NCBI GenBank assembly: GCA_023415725.1 | Contig: JAEZJR010000030.1 | Span: 1 to 36,345, forward strand | DNA: 36,345 nucleotides | Origin: Acidobacteriota bacterium | GTDB lineage: Bacteria > Acidobacteriota > Blastocatellia > Pyrinomonadales > Pyrinomonadaceae | Direction: 5' to 3' | Shown: in pieces, positions 26,328 through 35,800 of the stretch | Layout of the letters: each line of letters begins with the position of its first letter | How positions within the stretch are numbered: the first letter of the stretch is position 1 | The notes under the pieces: model-generated | Told to the model about the DNA's origin: nothing | Databases searched by the model: none | What the model saw: only the letters and a program-made list of their open reading frames with translations | Made by a program: the position numbers and the translations under genes

Positions 26328-26356
26328 TTGACAAAAGGCGTGAAACAGTGTATTCT
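26328..26356 (+). promoter_or_regulatory. Sigma70-type promoter upstream of the replication-like gene
   Basis: A consensus TTGACA (26328-26333) is followed after exactly 17 bases by TATTCT (26351-26356). The predicted transcript would start near 26363 and run through the terminator at 26423-26481 before reaching the ATG at 26500. It is the clearest promoter in the window. Confidence 0.75.
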
Positions 26357-26422
26357 ATATGAAACAGTCGGAATTGGCAAGTAGTGGATGAAAATTTGAT
26401 ACCAGTCTGAAACATCAGGCTC

Positions 26423-26481
26423 AAAGAGAAGAGGTTATTTCTACTAGTTTGTCCGACACACAACCTCTTCTCTTTTTTTTT
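26423..26481 (+). terminator. Strong intrinsic terminator in the leader (attenuator or small-RNA end)
   Basis: AAAGAGAAGAGGTT (26423-26436) pairs perfectly with AACCTCTTCTCTTT (26462-26475), running into a nine-T tract (26473-26481). The 25-base loop is unusually long. The ribosome-binding site (AGCGAGGA) and ATG 26500 of the next gene follow at once. Any transcript from the promoter at 26328 must read through it, so it either attenuates the gene or ends an RNA of about 120 bases. Confidence 0.85.
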
Positions 26482-26499
26482 ACAGCGAGGACAAACTAA

Positions 26500-27363
26500 A
26501 TGGGCAAACAATACCAGACAAAAATAGACGCATTATTGGTTCGGACGAAGAAACGTGCAGATTGCATCCCAGTTCGTACTGAGTACATCGGTTTCACTGG
26601 CAATATCAAGAATGCCGTCTTCCTCACCCAGCTTATTTACTGGGCTGAAAGGGCGAAACGAGAGGATGGTGGCGTCTACAAGACGAGTAAGCAATGGCAA
26701 TCGGAACTTGGGCTTTCGAAACGAGAAGTGGAGAACGCCAGAGCGACACTAGAAGAGATGGGAATTCTGACGGTAGAGCCGCACCGTGCGAATGGACATT
26801 TCACCAACCACTATTATCTCGATTTCGAAGCATTGGAGAGAAAGTTCAAGGCATATCTGGGCATCGAGGATGATGTGCTTGATGCCGAGTTTGTAGAAGA
26901 GGCAAAAGAAGCTCCTATCTACACGAATGAACCTGTCAACGCCGAGGTCGTCGGGACGGTAACGTATGCTCAAACAGTCAAAACGAACCGAACGCTAAAG
27001 ACACCGATGCCGAAGGACTTCACTCCAAGTGAAGAGATGATGGAATCTCTCGAAGCTCAGGGTTATCATCCGAGCCTCTTGGAGAAATACCTGAAAGACT
27101 GTAGGCATTACTACACGGTCAAACATCAGCACCACAGGTATCCAGACTGGAACAATGTCTTCAAAACTTGGTGTTCGAAGAATCCTAAAACGGATGCGAA
27201 TACTGAACGGTTGGATAGGCTCGAAGAATTAGCGACTACTGACATTTTTGGGGATTATGACCTCGATACGATTCTTCAACAGTATTATGACCACCACTAC
27301 GGGGAAAACGCTGAAGTTGGGGGCGCAGAGAATCACGGGCCAGACGAGTACGGTAGGTGGTGA
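26500..27363 (+). CDS. Replication-initiator-like protein (winged helix plus DnaT-like C-terminus)
   Basis: A 287-residue protein. Residues about 36-110 form a winged-helix domain of the phage replisome-organiser type (KNAVFLTQLIYWAERAKR, YKTSKQWQSELGLSKREVENA, LEEMGILTVEPH). A linker of about 60 residues leads to a C-terminal segment (about 171-228, PKDFTPSEEM...YPDWNNVFKTWCSKN) that resembles the DnaT-like helicase-loading or ssDNA-binding domain. It probably starts replication of the element. It has a good ribosome-binding site (AGCGAGGA), the promoter at 26328 and the leader terminator at 26423, so its expression appears tightly limited. The stop codon lies inside the hairpin at 27359-27379. 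A role in transcription control instead is possible. Confidence 0.7.
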   Translation: MGKQYQTKIDALLVRTKKRADCIPVRTEYIGFTGNIKNAVFLTQLIYWAERAKREDGGVYKTSKQWQSELGLSKREVENARATLEEMGILTVEPHRANGHFTNHYYLDFEALERKFKAYLGIEDDVLDAEFVEEAKEAPIYTNEPVNAEVVGTVTYAQTVKTNRTLKTPMPKDFTPSEEMMESLEAQGYHPSLLEKYLKDCRHYYTVKHQHHRYPDWNNVFKTWCSKNPKTDANTERLDRLEELATTDIFGDYDLDTILQQYYDHHYGENAEVGGAENHGPDEYGRW

Positions 27364-27379
27364 CGGTACCGCCGTCACC
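27359..27379 (+). terminator. Hairpin overlapping the stop codon of the replication-like gene
   Basis: GGTGACGG (27359-27366) pairs perfectly with CCGTCACC (27372-27379) around TACCG, followed by GTTTACG. The TGA stop at 27361-27363 is part of the stem. It probably acts as a terminator, although the T run is short. Confidence 0.5.
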
Positions 27380-28109
27380 GTTTACGCCTAGTAGACGGCC
27401 CCGAATTAGGCTGTCGGGGGTGTCTGCGGACTCGAACAACTCTGAAAGCGAAAAAGTAGCTTGTATAAGAATCGTAGTTATGCAAAGTAGACGCATCGGG
27501 TAGCACCTATATTTGTCTCATTCAATAGGTGGGTTCTGGTAGGGGTTGAAACATCCAGTATAATCCTCAATACTGCCGAGAAAGCTCCCAGCAAATCCAA
27601 AAAACAGAGAATCGAGCGCAGCAGGGCGTCCGTCTTAACGAAAATTTTACTTCGGCAGCTTTCTGGGACTTTTAGGTAACAGCTATAGAATCCTTAATCA
27701 ATCTATGGCTTTAGCAGGGGTCCGCAACATTCTAGCGACAGCGGACACCCTTATCTAATACGCAAAAGTTACAAAAAATCTGGCAAGCTCTACACTAACT
27801 GCCAACTCTTCACTCAAGAAATTTCGGGATTATACAAGTTCGTAAATTCCTGTCACCTCAAACGCGCCCATCGTTTGCACCGGCATCTCGTTAATTCCTA
27901 TCGGGCAAGCCTAAATGACGGTTCACGCGGACGACCAGGGCGGATAAAGTACTTTGCCGCAAAGGTAATTCAACACTTTTACAAGGTGTGAGGAAACCAG
28001 ACTATGAAACATTTGGACAATTGCCAAAGGTGCGATTTCCGATGCTCTGTTGCCATACATCGGAAGATTTATCTTCAAATTGTTTCCAGGATGTTAAGAT
28101 AGGCCGCCG
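27364..28109. other. 0.75-kb non-coding stretch, candidate origin or structured RNA region
   Basis: No coding sequence is supported. It sits between a replication-like gene and the defence cluster and contains interleaved complementary segments at 27573-27668 and a bulged inverted repeat near 27716-27750 (GGGTCCGC with GCGGACACCC). It must also hold the promoter for the gene at 28110. Its position would suit a replication origin, but I find no clear iterons. Confidence 0.4.
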
Positions 28110-29567
28110 ATGCGACCTAAACCAATTTCACTCATCAGTGCACCGCATTTCGTTCTGTCAGCAAGGGACTCTGGATATAAGTCTATAGGTCACGCCCTAG
28201 CCGAATTGATAGATAACTCGTTTGAGGCCGATGCAACAACGGTGCACGTGGACTTAGACCAGGATGCCTCCTTATGTCGAACGGTCAGTATTACCGATGA
28301 CGGTCACGGAATGAAGCCATCAGTATTGATGAAGGCTCTACAATTCGGTGGCTCCTCTAGATTCAATTCACGGATCGGAAGTGGGCGTTACGGCATGGGG
28401 CTTCCGAATGCTTCGTTAGCAATGGCACGACAAATAGAGGTCATGAGCTGGACTTCACCGAACAGTGTTTGGAGAAGCTGTCTCGATATTGATGAAATCG
28501 CCTCACAACCGGAGTTGGGGTTATCGGCACCGCGGCGAACGCGAAGGAAGGTAGAGACTCAATCAGGCACAAAGGTCATTTGGTACAGATGCGACAAAGT
28601 AGAACTGGGCAGTGGCATCGCTTGGGTGAGCCGTTTGAACAGATACCTAGGTCAGACATTTAGGAAATGGCTGTGGGCGGGTAAGAAAATTAATGTGAAT
28701 GGAGTTGAAGTCGAAGCGTTTGACCCACTCATGATGCGTACGTCCGGTCGCCTAGAAGCCGTGCCGGTCGGTCCGCCTCTTAAATATGAGATTTCTCTCC
28801 ATCGAGGAGTGATATCTCAAGTAAATGTCGTCTTTACCAAGTTGCCGCTGAGACTATCGGAAGAACTAAGTTCAAAAGAAAAATCTGAGATGAGCATTAC
28901 ACGACGAGCAGGCGTGTCCATCATCAGGGGAAGGCGCGAGATTGACTATGGCTGGTACTTTTTAGGTAGTAAGCGTCGAGAGAATTACGACGATTGGTGG
29001 CGTTGTGAGATTACATTCCACCCGGAACTTGATGAATTATTCGGGGTGACTAATACGAAACAAGGTATTCGGCCCTCAGCAATGTTGGAACGAATACTTC
29101 AACCAGATATGGAGTCCATCGGTAGGAAACTTAATGCCGAGGTTAGAGAGGGGCTTAGTCGTCAGAAGGAAAAGCACAGAGCCGTCCGGGTCGCAGGGAA
29201 ACGCGAAATTCAACTAGAGCCGCTTGCTCGCCCAAGGAATGCAAAGAAACGAGGGCACTCACGACGTCGAATACTCCGGTACGATATCGACCTCGCTCTC
29301 AGTCGTGAAACAAGCGACGAAAGTTTCTTTGAACCTCAGTTCAAAGACGACCGGCTATCGCTTAAAATACGAATGGACCATCCATTTATCGCAACCACTC
29401 TTAAAAACGTGGGCGAGGGCCTGATAAGTAGCGATACCGCGATTCACTTGATGTTATTGGCGGCTTCACGTGCCGAGGAGCATCTAGGGCAGCTGGGCGT
29501 TGATAGAGAACTACTAAGAAAGTATCGAGTTGAATGGGGCCGCGTGCTAGCGACATTTTGCGAATGA
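28110..29567 (+). CDS. GHKL (MORC/MutL/Hsp90-like) ATPase of a candidate defence locus
   Basis: A 485-residue protein with an N-terminal GHKL ATPase. The N box is ALAELIDNSFEAD (Asn36 for Mg2+), the G1 box is ITDDGHGM (Asp63-Asp64, Gly65, Gly67), and the lid region is GSGRYGMGLPNASLAMA (about 91-106), with SGTKVIW as the later nucleotide-contact strand. Residues about 230-340 look like a transducer (S5-like) domain. They carry VTNTKQGIRPS, where the Lys may reach the gamma-phosphate as in MutL and MORC. The C-terminal third is basic then helical, perhaps for DNA binding or dimerisation. MORC-like GHKL proteins in bacteria are known companions of helicases and nucleases in restriction-type systems. 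A DruA-like gene follows after 27 bases, in the same direction. Confidence 0.85.
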   Translation: MRPKPISLISAPHFVLSARDSGYKSIGHALAELIDNSFEADATTVHVDLDQDASLCRTVSITDDGHGMKPSVLMKALQFGGSSRFNSRIGSGRYGMGLPNASLAMARQIEVMSWTSPNSVWRSCLDIDEIASQPELGLSAPRRTRRKVETQSGTKVIWYRCDKVELGSGIAWVSRLNRYLGQTFRKWLWAGKKINVNGVEVEAFDPLMMRTSGRLEAVPVGPPLKYEISLHRGVISQVNVVFTKLPLRLSEELSSKEKSEMSITRRAGVSIIRGRREIDYGWYFLGSKRRENYDDWWRCEITFHPELDELFGVTNTKQGIRPSAMLERILQPDMESIGRKLNAEVREGLSRQKEKHRAVRVAGKREIQLEPLARPRNAKKRGHSRRRILRYDIDLALSRETSDESFFEPQFKDDRLSLKIRMDHPFIATTLKNVGEGLISSDTAIHLMLLAASRAEEHLGQLGVDRELLRKYRVEWGRVLATFCE

Positions 29568-29594
29568 CTTCTGTTTTGTGATGGCGAATTTGTG

Positions 29595-31589
29595 ATGGCG
29601 AAAAGCTCTACTGCCGTACAACTAAACTGTGAATCACTAGGTCCTTACTTCCTGCGAATAGCGCGGCGGCTCAATAGAATACAAGCCGATAAACAGCGGG
29701 TGGAAGCTTTGCGTCAAGCGGAAGTCTCTCTAATTGACGCCGAATCACCACCTACAGCTGAATTAAGGCTAATGTTTGCGTTCAGTGTTCTAGCTGACCT
29801 TGTATTGCAGAGTTGGACAATTAGAGTGCGTGGGAATGTCGTTAACCTATTCCCTCCCGACACCTCGGGTAATTCGCGAGACGTAGCAAAAGAGTCAGTA
29901 AGGAAAGCCCACCTTCTAGGGCGAGATTCGCAGTTAACCGAGAAATCTGTCGAAGAATTTCTATCAGGAATGGAAACGAACCGCCTGACCCCGCAGGGCT
30001 GGCATTCCATTTTTTCGGTGATGCGTGATGGACCGTCGTTGGCAGCCGACCTTGAGAGCATCCGAGAGGCGAGCGATGAACCGAAGCTTACTGGCCTATC
30101 GTCCATAATTCGCCCATATCTTCAATTTGTTACCAATGAAGCCGTTTGCGAGCACACTGGACTGCGGCTCGGAGATATATGGAGATACTTTCGGCATACC
30201 TGGGTCAATGAATATAAGTCGGTACCCGGACGCTCGATGATGGTATTAGTGCGAGACGCCGCCTCGAAAAACCATCCCGTCATCGGCATCGCTGCTCTAG
30301 GAAGTTCGGTCGTTCAGAACAAAATACGGGATAAATGGATAGGATGGCATGCTGAATCGGAACACTGGAGTTCCCTCTTTCCTTGTGATGAAAGTACAGT
30401 CGGATGGATTGAAGCTGCGTTGCAGCGGCTCCTTGACTCCTGTTGGACGGAGGACCTGAGGCGCGACGGGCTCATACGCGATAAATCACTCTTGTCACCC
30501 GACGAGAGTGATTTGAGAAGGCTCGCACAAGAGGCGTTAAGGTGTGCAGAAGCCCATCAACGCGAGCCTCAGAAACAAAGTCACAAAGCCTCGAAGAACT
30601 CATCTGCTACCACGGATTGGTCCGCACTTAGTTCGACAAGCCTTTTCAGGGCGAAAAGGTGTCGCCAGATAGAAAAGCTGCTGCATCTTAAGCGCACGTT
30701 CCTAAATGCTAAGGATGAAAAAGGAGTTATCGACTTTTCCCGCACATCGGTGCGAAAGGCCCTGAATCAGTTGGTGCGTATCGTTAAGGCGGAACACGTT
30801 GGCGTTGAAATGATGGACATAACTGTTTGCGGAGCAATTCCACCATACAACCACTTGCTCGGTGGTAAGCTCATTTGCCTTCTTCTCTGCAGTCCGGAGA
30901 TTGTCCAACGATATAAAGAGAGATACCAGAATCAGGTTAGTGTAATCGCGTCGAGTATGAAAGGAGAGCCGGTCCAAAGGCCACCCCGACTCGTTTTACT
31001 ATGCACGACCAGTCTTTATGGCGTCGGGTCGAGCCAATACAACCGGATTAAAATGCCCCTGTCCCAACTTGGGGTTACTGATTCGTTGGACCAACTGGAG
31101 TATTGTGAGTTGGGAAAGAGCGAAGGGTACGGTACTTATCACTTCAGTCGAAAAACTCTCAACCTATGTGATTTGTTAAGCGCCCGCCTTAAGTTTGGAC
31201 GGAGAGTGAACAGCATTTTTGGCGAGGGCGTGAACCCCTTAATGCGAAAACTACGCCGGGCACTTGATGCCGTCGGTTACCCCAGTGATGAAATCCTATT
31301 GCATCGAAACCAACGGGTGACATACGGTATCGCGCTTGCTCGAAACTTTCGTCAGGTCTTGCTTGGAATGTCCGCGAAACCAGACTACCTAATACCTGCT
31401 GACGAAAGTGTCGATTACGCCGAGTTGATTGTCGATTTTTGGCGACGACGGTGGCTCACAGCACGAATAACCCGGGAGGATGTTATTGAACGCGTACAAG
31501 AAGAACGCCTTACGATACCGAGGAGTCACGGTGCCATAGTGCAACGCCCCGAGGCCCGAGAAGAAAGCAGCGAACTCCCGTCTAGTTAG
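29595..31589 (+). CDS. DruA (DUF4338)-like defence protein
   Basis: A 664-residue protein starting at ATG 29595 or the adjacent GTG 29592. The best-defined parts are residues about 196-252 (WRYFRHTW, VPGRSMMVLVRDAA, HPVIGIAALGSS, RDKWIGW) and about 410-490 (TVCGAIPPYNHLLGGKLICL, TTSLYGVGSSQYNRIKMP). Both match my memory of DUF4338 (PF14236), the DruA family first linked to the Druantia anti-phage system. The N-terminal 190 residues, the middle 260-400 region and the tail are helical and unassigned, and the protein is longer than the E. coli DruA I recall. DruA's biochemical activity is unknown to me. It follows the GHKL ATPase by 27 bases and its stop overlaps, tail to tail, the stop of the nuclease gene by 4 bases. 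Confidence 0.7.
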   Translation: MAKSSTAVQLNCESLGPYFLRIARRLNRIQADKQRVEALRQAEVSLIDAESPPTAELRLMFAFSVLADLVLQSWTIRVRGNVVNLFPPDTSGNSRDVAKESVRKAHLLGRDSQLTEKSVEEFLSGMETNRLTPQGWHSIFSVMRDGPSLAADLESIREASDEPKLTGLSSIIRPYLQFVTNEAVCEHTGLRLGDIWRYFRHTWVNEYKSVPGRSMMVLVRDAASKNHPVIGIAALGSSVVQNKIRDKWIGWHAESEHWSSLFPCDESTVGWIEAALQRLLDSCWTEDLRRDGLIRDKSLLSPDESDLRRLAQEALRCAEAHQREPQKQSHKASKNSSATTDWSALSSTSLFRAKRCRQIEKLLHLKRTFLNAKDEKGVIDFSRTSVRKALNQLVRIVKAEHVGVEMMDITVCGAIPPYNHLLGGKLICLLLCSPEIVQRYKERYQNQVSVIASSMKGEPVQRPPRLVLLCTTSLYGVGSSQYNRIKMPLSQLGVTDSLDQLEYCELGKSEGYGTYHFSRKTLNLCDLLSARLKFGRRVNSIFGEGVNPLMRKLRRALDAVGYPSDEILLHRNQRVTYGIALARNFRQVLLGMSAKPDYLIPADESVDYAELIVDFWRRRWLTARITREDVIERVQEERLTIPRSHGAIVQRPEAREESSELPSS

Positions 31590-32815
31590 CTCTCGAAAAA
31601 CACTTCGGATGTAGGGTCAACGCTTATCACAGAGAGGGCGCTTGTCCCGTCGTCCTGCGTCATATGGGACGCCGCTATGAGACGTAGTTTAGTACCGACG
31701 CCCGCCTTCATTTGTTCAAATACCTCTCTGAAGACGCCGCATCGTAGATGGGCGCTCGTTCCGTGGCTAAGTCCTCCACCTTGCGACTGAACAAGCCACA
31801 CTGAATCGGTTATCGCCTCCTTCAACTCGAGCCGCACATCAATTAACGTATTAACGCGGCGAACTGAAGGACGAATGAACATCTCCTCTCCAGGTTGTTT
31901 CCAGTACTCGTCGCAGAGGTGACGTACATCGCAAAATTCACAATTAGCTCTAGTCGGGTTTGCTTGGGGCACATCCGACTCAAGCTGTTCCCGGCAGTGG
32001 ATGATTCGCTCGACTATCGCCGAGGTAAATTCGGATAGTTGCTCGGTGTCGAGAGGTTCTAGGTAATGTGTACCCTTTGGGTATATCAGTGCGAGTTTGA
32101 CTGTTGCCAGTCCGTCCGGGTTATGCACTCGGTCGTTCGCCCAGACCATTTGATAAAATCGCAATTGAAATTCGTGTTCCGAACTTCTCTCACCCGACTT
32201 GAAGTCGATTATTTCAACTCCACTTTCATTCAGAGACAGGCAGTCGAGCCGTCCCTTGCATCCGATGTTGGGTGAGAGCAACTCAATCTCAAAGTAAGTA
32301 CCAGGTCCTAATCGACGGGGTTGTGTAGACAAGGGGGCTTCGTTTCGCCGCTGCTGACCCACATCCAAGATAGACGAGTTTCCTTGCACTTGTTCTCTGA
32401 TATCCTGGTGTTTCCGGCGGAGTTGTTCGACGAGCCAGTCCCTACTGTATTGAGCTCTTGGGTTCTCCGTCACGTTAATCGTGAGTTCATCGGTTACGCG
32501 TTCGACGAGAGCATCAAATCCTCCTAGACTGCGCATCGCTGCCACGAATCTCGCTTCTCCGGTTCCGGCGGACCTATACACCTCAGCGCCTATAATCTCC
32601 GTACTTCGGTGCATAACCATCCCAGCTAGCGCGGCGACGCTAGGACGAGAGGGGTAGCCGGGGCGGTCCCAAATGGAGGGATACGAGCCCCGGCTCAGGT
32701 GAAAGCGACGTGGACAACTCTCGATGCGCGTCAATACTGATGGGCTCACGAGGCCGGGGACTAACGTCCGGCCGTTTGGAAGAGTCACTTGCCAAATTGA
32801 ATCCGGTTCAGACAT
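31586..32815 (-). CDS. PD-(D/E)XK nuclease with Cas4/AddB-like Fe-S cysteine set
   Basis: A 409-residue RecB-family nuclease. Visible motifs are a His (GMVMHR, His69), GRLDCLSL with Asp191, IDFKSG with Asp204 and Lys206, and a following QLRFYQ motif. Four Cys (34 in ESCPRRFHL; 292, 295 and 301 in CEFCDVRHLC) match the split cluster of Cas4 and AddB, which holds a 4Fe-4S centre. The last 100 residues form a separate domain that may bind DNA. It should cut or trim DNA in a metal-dependent way. Its ATG overlaps the helicase stop by 8 bases (ATGTCTGA), so the two are translationally coupled and probably act together as helicase and nuclease. Confidence 0.88.
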   Translation of the reverse strand: MSEPDSIWQVTLPNGRTLVPGLVSPSVLTRIESCPRRFHLSRGSYPSIWDRPGYPSRPSVAALAGMVMHRSTEIIGAEVYRSAGTGEARFVAAMRSLGGFDALVERVTDELTINVTENPRAQYSRDWLVEQLRRKHQDIREQVQGNSSILDVGQQRRNEAPLSTQPRRLGPGTYFEIELLSPNIGCKGRLDCLSLNESGVEIIDFKSGERSSEHEFQLRFYQMVWANDRVHNPDGLATVKLALIYPKGTHYLEPLDTEQLSEFTSAIVERIIHCREQLESDVPQANPTRANCEFCDVRHLCDEYWKQPGEEMFIRPSVRRVNTLIDVRLELKEAITDSVWLVQSQGGGLSHGTSAHLRCGVFREVFEQMKAGVGTKLRLIAASHMTQDDGTSALSVISVDPTSEVFFES

Positions 32816-35800
32816 ACACTCCTAAACCTGCCAATAAATCCGAAGTTACAACTGGAAGATTTCGCTGAACCGAGACTTCGTTCACTGGGATAACCTTAAA
32901 CTCGCGTGATACGGCTCGGATGTCAGACAGTGCTGTGTCTGGGATGTGATTCGGTGTAAGTGCACTTTCGAAATCAAGTATCAACTTTCGACCATCACGC
33001 TCAAGGAGAATTGGGGCTACCGCCGCGCCAACGTTCATGGCAACGACGGGAGCATCTAACGTCACAGTCATTTCGGGGATATCTTGTCGAGCCAGGTCGG
33101 CGCTGAGTAACTGCTTCAGTTTTCGTACACGCCAGTCTGGAATCCTCGGAGGCACGTTGTCCATGACGTACGAGAGCAACGATGCCCCGATATGACGGTC
33201 CAGTAAGTTGTGTTCGAATTTATTCTTGAAGCTTCGTAGACACCTGTAACAGGAACTTTCACAATTCGCAGGACAAGAACTCAATAGGTCCCGCGCTACA
33301 AACAGCAGTTCGTTGCCGCGTGCCGAGATTTCTTTAACAAATCCGGCTCCGCCGGGCAATGTATCGTACAAGTAAATTTCGACCTCGGTTCCATTGTTTC
33401 CGTGACCGTTCAAGGCAGGTCTAAACTCGGAAGCAATTTCAGATGGCTCTACCTGCAAGATAGAGGCGGCCGCTTTGCTTAGAGCTTCACTTACAGTCCT
33501 AAGTGCGACGTTTGTGGGCAGCAGTCCGGGTCGAAGTTGCAGAGGAGCTTCAAGGCGAATTGATACAAGCAGAATATCAGTAATGAAGTCCGTGCCAAGA
33601 ACCACACCCTTAGCAGTTCGATTGGCGGCGCAAGTCGGCTCATTATCAACATATGGCTTTCTGTGTGGTCCGTTGGCATTTAGGAGTGGCCCTGCACCGG
33701 TCACCGGGCTAATCAGACCGCAAATTGTGCAGTAGTTATATCCATCCCCACCTGGCCCCCGGTTCGTGACCAAGAGTGTATCCCGACGATAGTGAAGGCC
33801 ACACCGAGGGTTAACATCTAGCCAACTGCGGGGGTCCACCGGTGTCGGTGCCTCTAGCTTCGCGTGGGTTGCGTAGCTCGGAGCCGGCAACTCGTCTGTT
33901 GATGTCTTCTCTGGAAGTGAAATGGGATGTGCAAAGCCAGGTGGTCTGAACCATTTCTGCCCGACCTGGAATGTATTCGTATTCCCGCAAGCGTCACAAA
34001 TATTGGGTATATATTCGCGACCGACTGAGGCTTCTTTGGTAAAAGCGAACCGGCAATATGAACACTCATAATAAAAGCGACTGCGACTCCAAGCATCGCT
34101 GCGTTCGTTACGGAACGGCGAGTAGATAGCTCCCGAAATGTACTTCTTACCGGCAATCCACACCTCTTTGCCGGGAGCATATTGATTCAAAGCTACTGGA
34201 AGACCCTGCGATGGCGTAAATAGGAACTCCGGACGGAAAGGCGAAGAGTTTGGGTCGAGGACATAGAATGTCGCTACGTCTGTGGGAAACGCATACCTCG
34301 GGAGAACTCCTTTTTCCAACAGCCGGTTCAAAAGATTTCCAAGTCCGACTCCACCGCGCCGTTCTTCCCCGATTTCGGGTAACGCCTCGTTCCGTGAGTT
34401 AGTTTCATCTGTCCCGGCTTGCCATTCCCCCACTATTGCCTCTTCAATCGGTTTCAGGGTTCCCGAAACAAGATTATCGAGAAGGTCAGACCGAGCGCCC
34501 TCCGACATCTCTGCTGGTATCCAATCACTAACGTTTCCTCTGAGAATGTCGACGTTTGTGTTGAGCCATCGCTCAAAATCCGAGATGTTAAGAATCCCTT
34601 CGTTGCTTTTGAATGATTCAACCGTGCCGAGCACCTCAAACAAATTTTGAGGAAGTGTTGCCGCATCGACGCTTCTGAGTTTCGATTGAAGGTAATTCTG
34701 CAGTAGATAGGCTGTGACGTGCCTCCGGATAATGTCTGGATTGGATAAAGTCAGAAATGGGTCAAGTACCGGTCCGCTAACCATTTCAGCCGGATGCCTA
34801 AAGTAATGCTCGTCGTGGCTATCCACACTTCCGAAAGAAACCACTGAAGCAATGGCATTGCCCCGTCGCCCAGCCCGTCCGGCCCGCTGCTGATAGTTTG
34901 CTCGCGACGGGGGAAGATTCCTGAGAGCAACTCCTGACAGCGAACCAATGTCAATACCGACTTCCATCGTAGTGGTGCAGGAAAGCACATCGATGGCTGT
35001 TCGAGAACGGTGATGTTCATCCGGTCCGAGGTCGACGTCCTGGAAGAGAAGTTCATTCTCTTCAGACTTAGAGAAGACATCGGCTGCTTGAGCTGTGTTG
35101 AGTTGAGCGGTGTGTTCAGCAGCAACGATTGCAAAAGGCACCTGAGGGTTGTCAGACAAAACTAATTCAGAAGGTCGCCTATAGTAGCCTTTTCTCGCAC
35201 GGAACGCGACGTCTTCAAGAGGGTCCAACGCTCGCACTGATTCAAATCCACAGTGCTGACATCGCGTTACGCCTGCCATTGGCCTTTGATTCACTCGACA
35301 GTGAGGACACACGGCCCAGTCACCTTGAATCTGAAGGGTGACCTGTTCGCCTCGCAACCGATACTTATTGTTTGCAACATTTTGGAGGAAAACATCGGAG
35401 AGAACGGGTTTCCAGTCGTTTTCGAAAATCCTACGCGCAGCGGTTGGTAAACCTTTCAAGAACCTGAAGGACGGGAAGCTGAAAGCTCTAACCTTTGTCG
35501 AGGACCAATCCTGTGGAAACCCGGCGAGCCAAACTTTCTTATCGCGTAGCGAAAATAGCCAAGTTCGGACTAAAGCGAGCCGAGCCTCCTCGGTGTCTCC
35601 CAAGTCCGCAATCGGCGGCAACTGCGAGAGACGAGAACGTACCATAGGCGCTTCCACAAGACTTGCGAGCGCAAGGGCCTGCAGTCCTTGGTGCTTACTG
35701 CCGATTGTTTCTAGTAATAATTCGGCAATCGACTCTGGAATCGGTGCGGTCTGCGCCGAAATCATTAGCTGAGTCAACGTCGCTGGGTCATCAAGTGCGT

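Noticed and set aside
27988..28188. 66-codon frame overlapping the GHKL ATPase start
   Set aside because: It overlaps the real gene in another frame by about 80 bases and ends with no domain.
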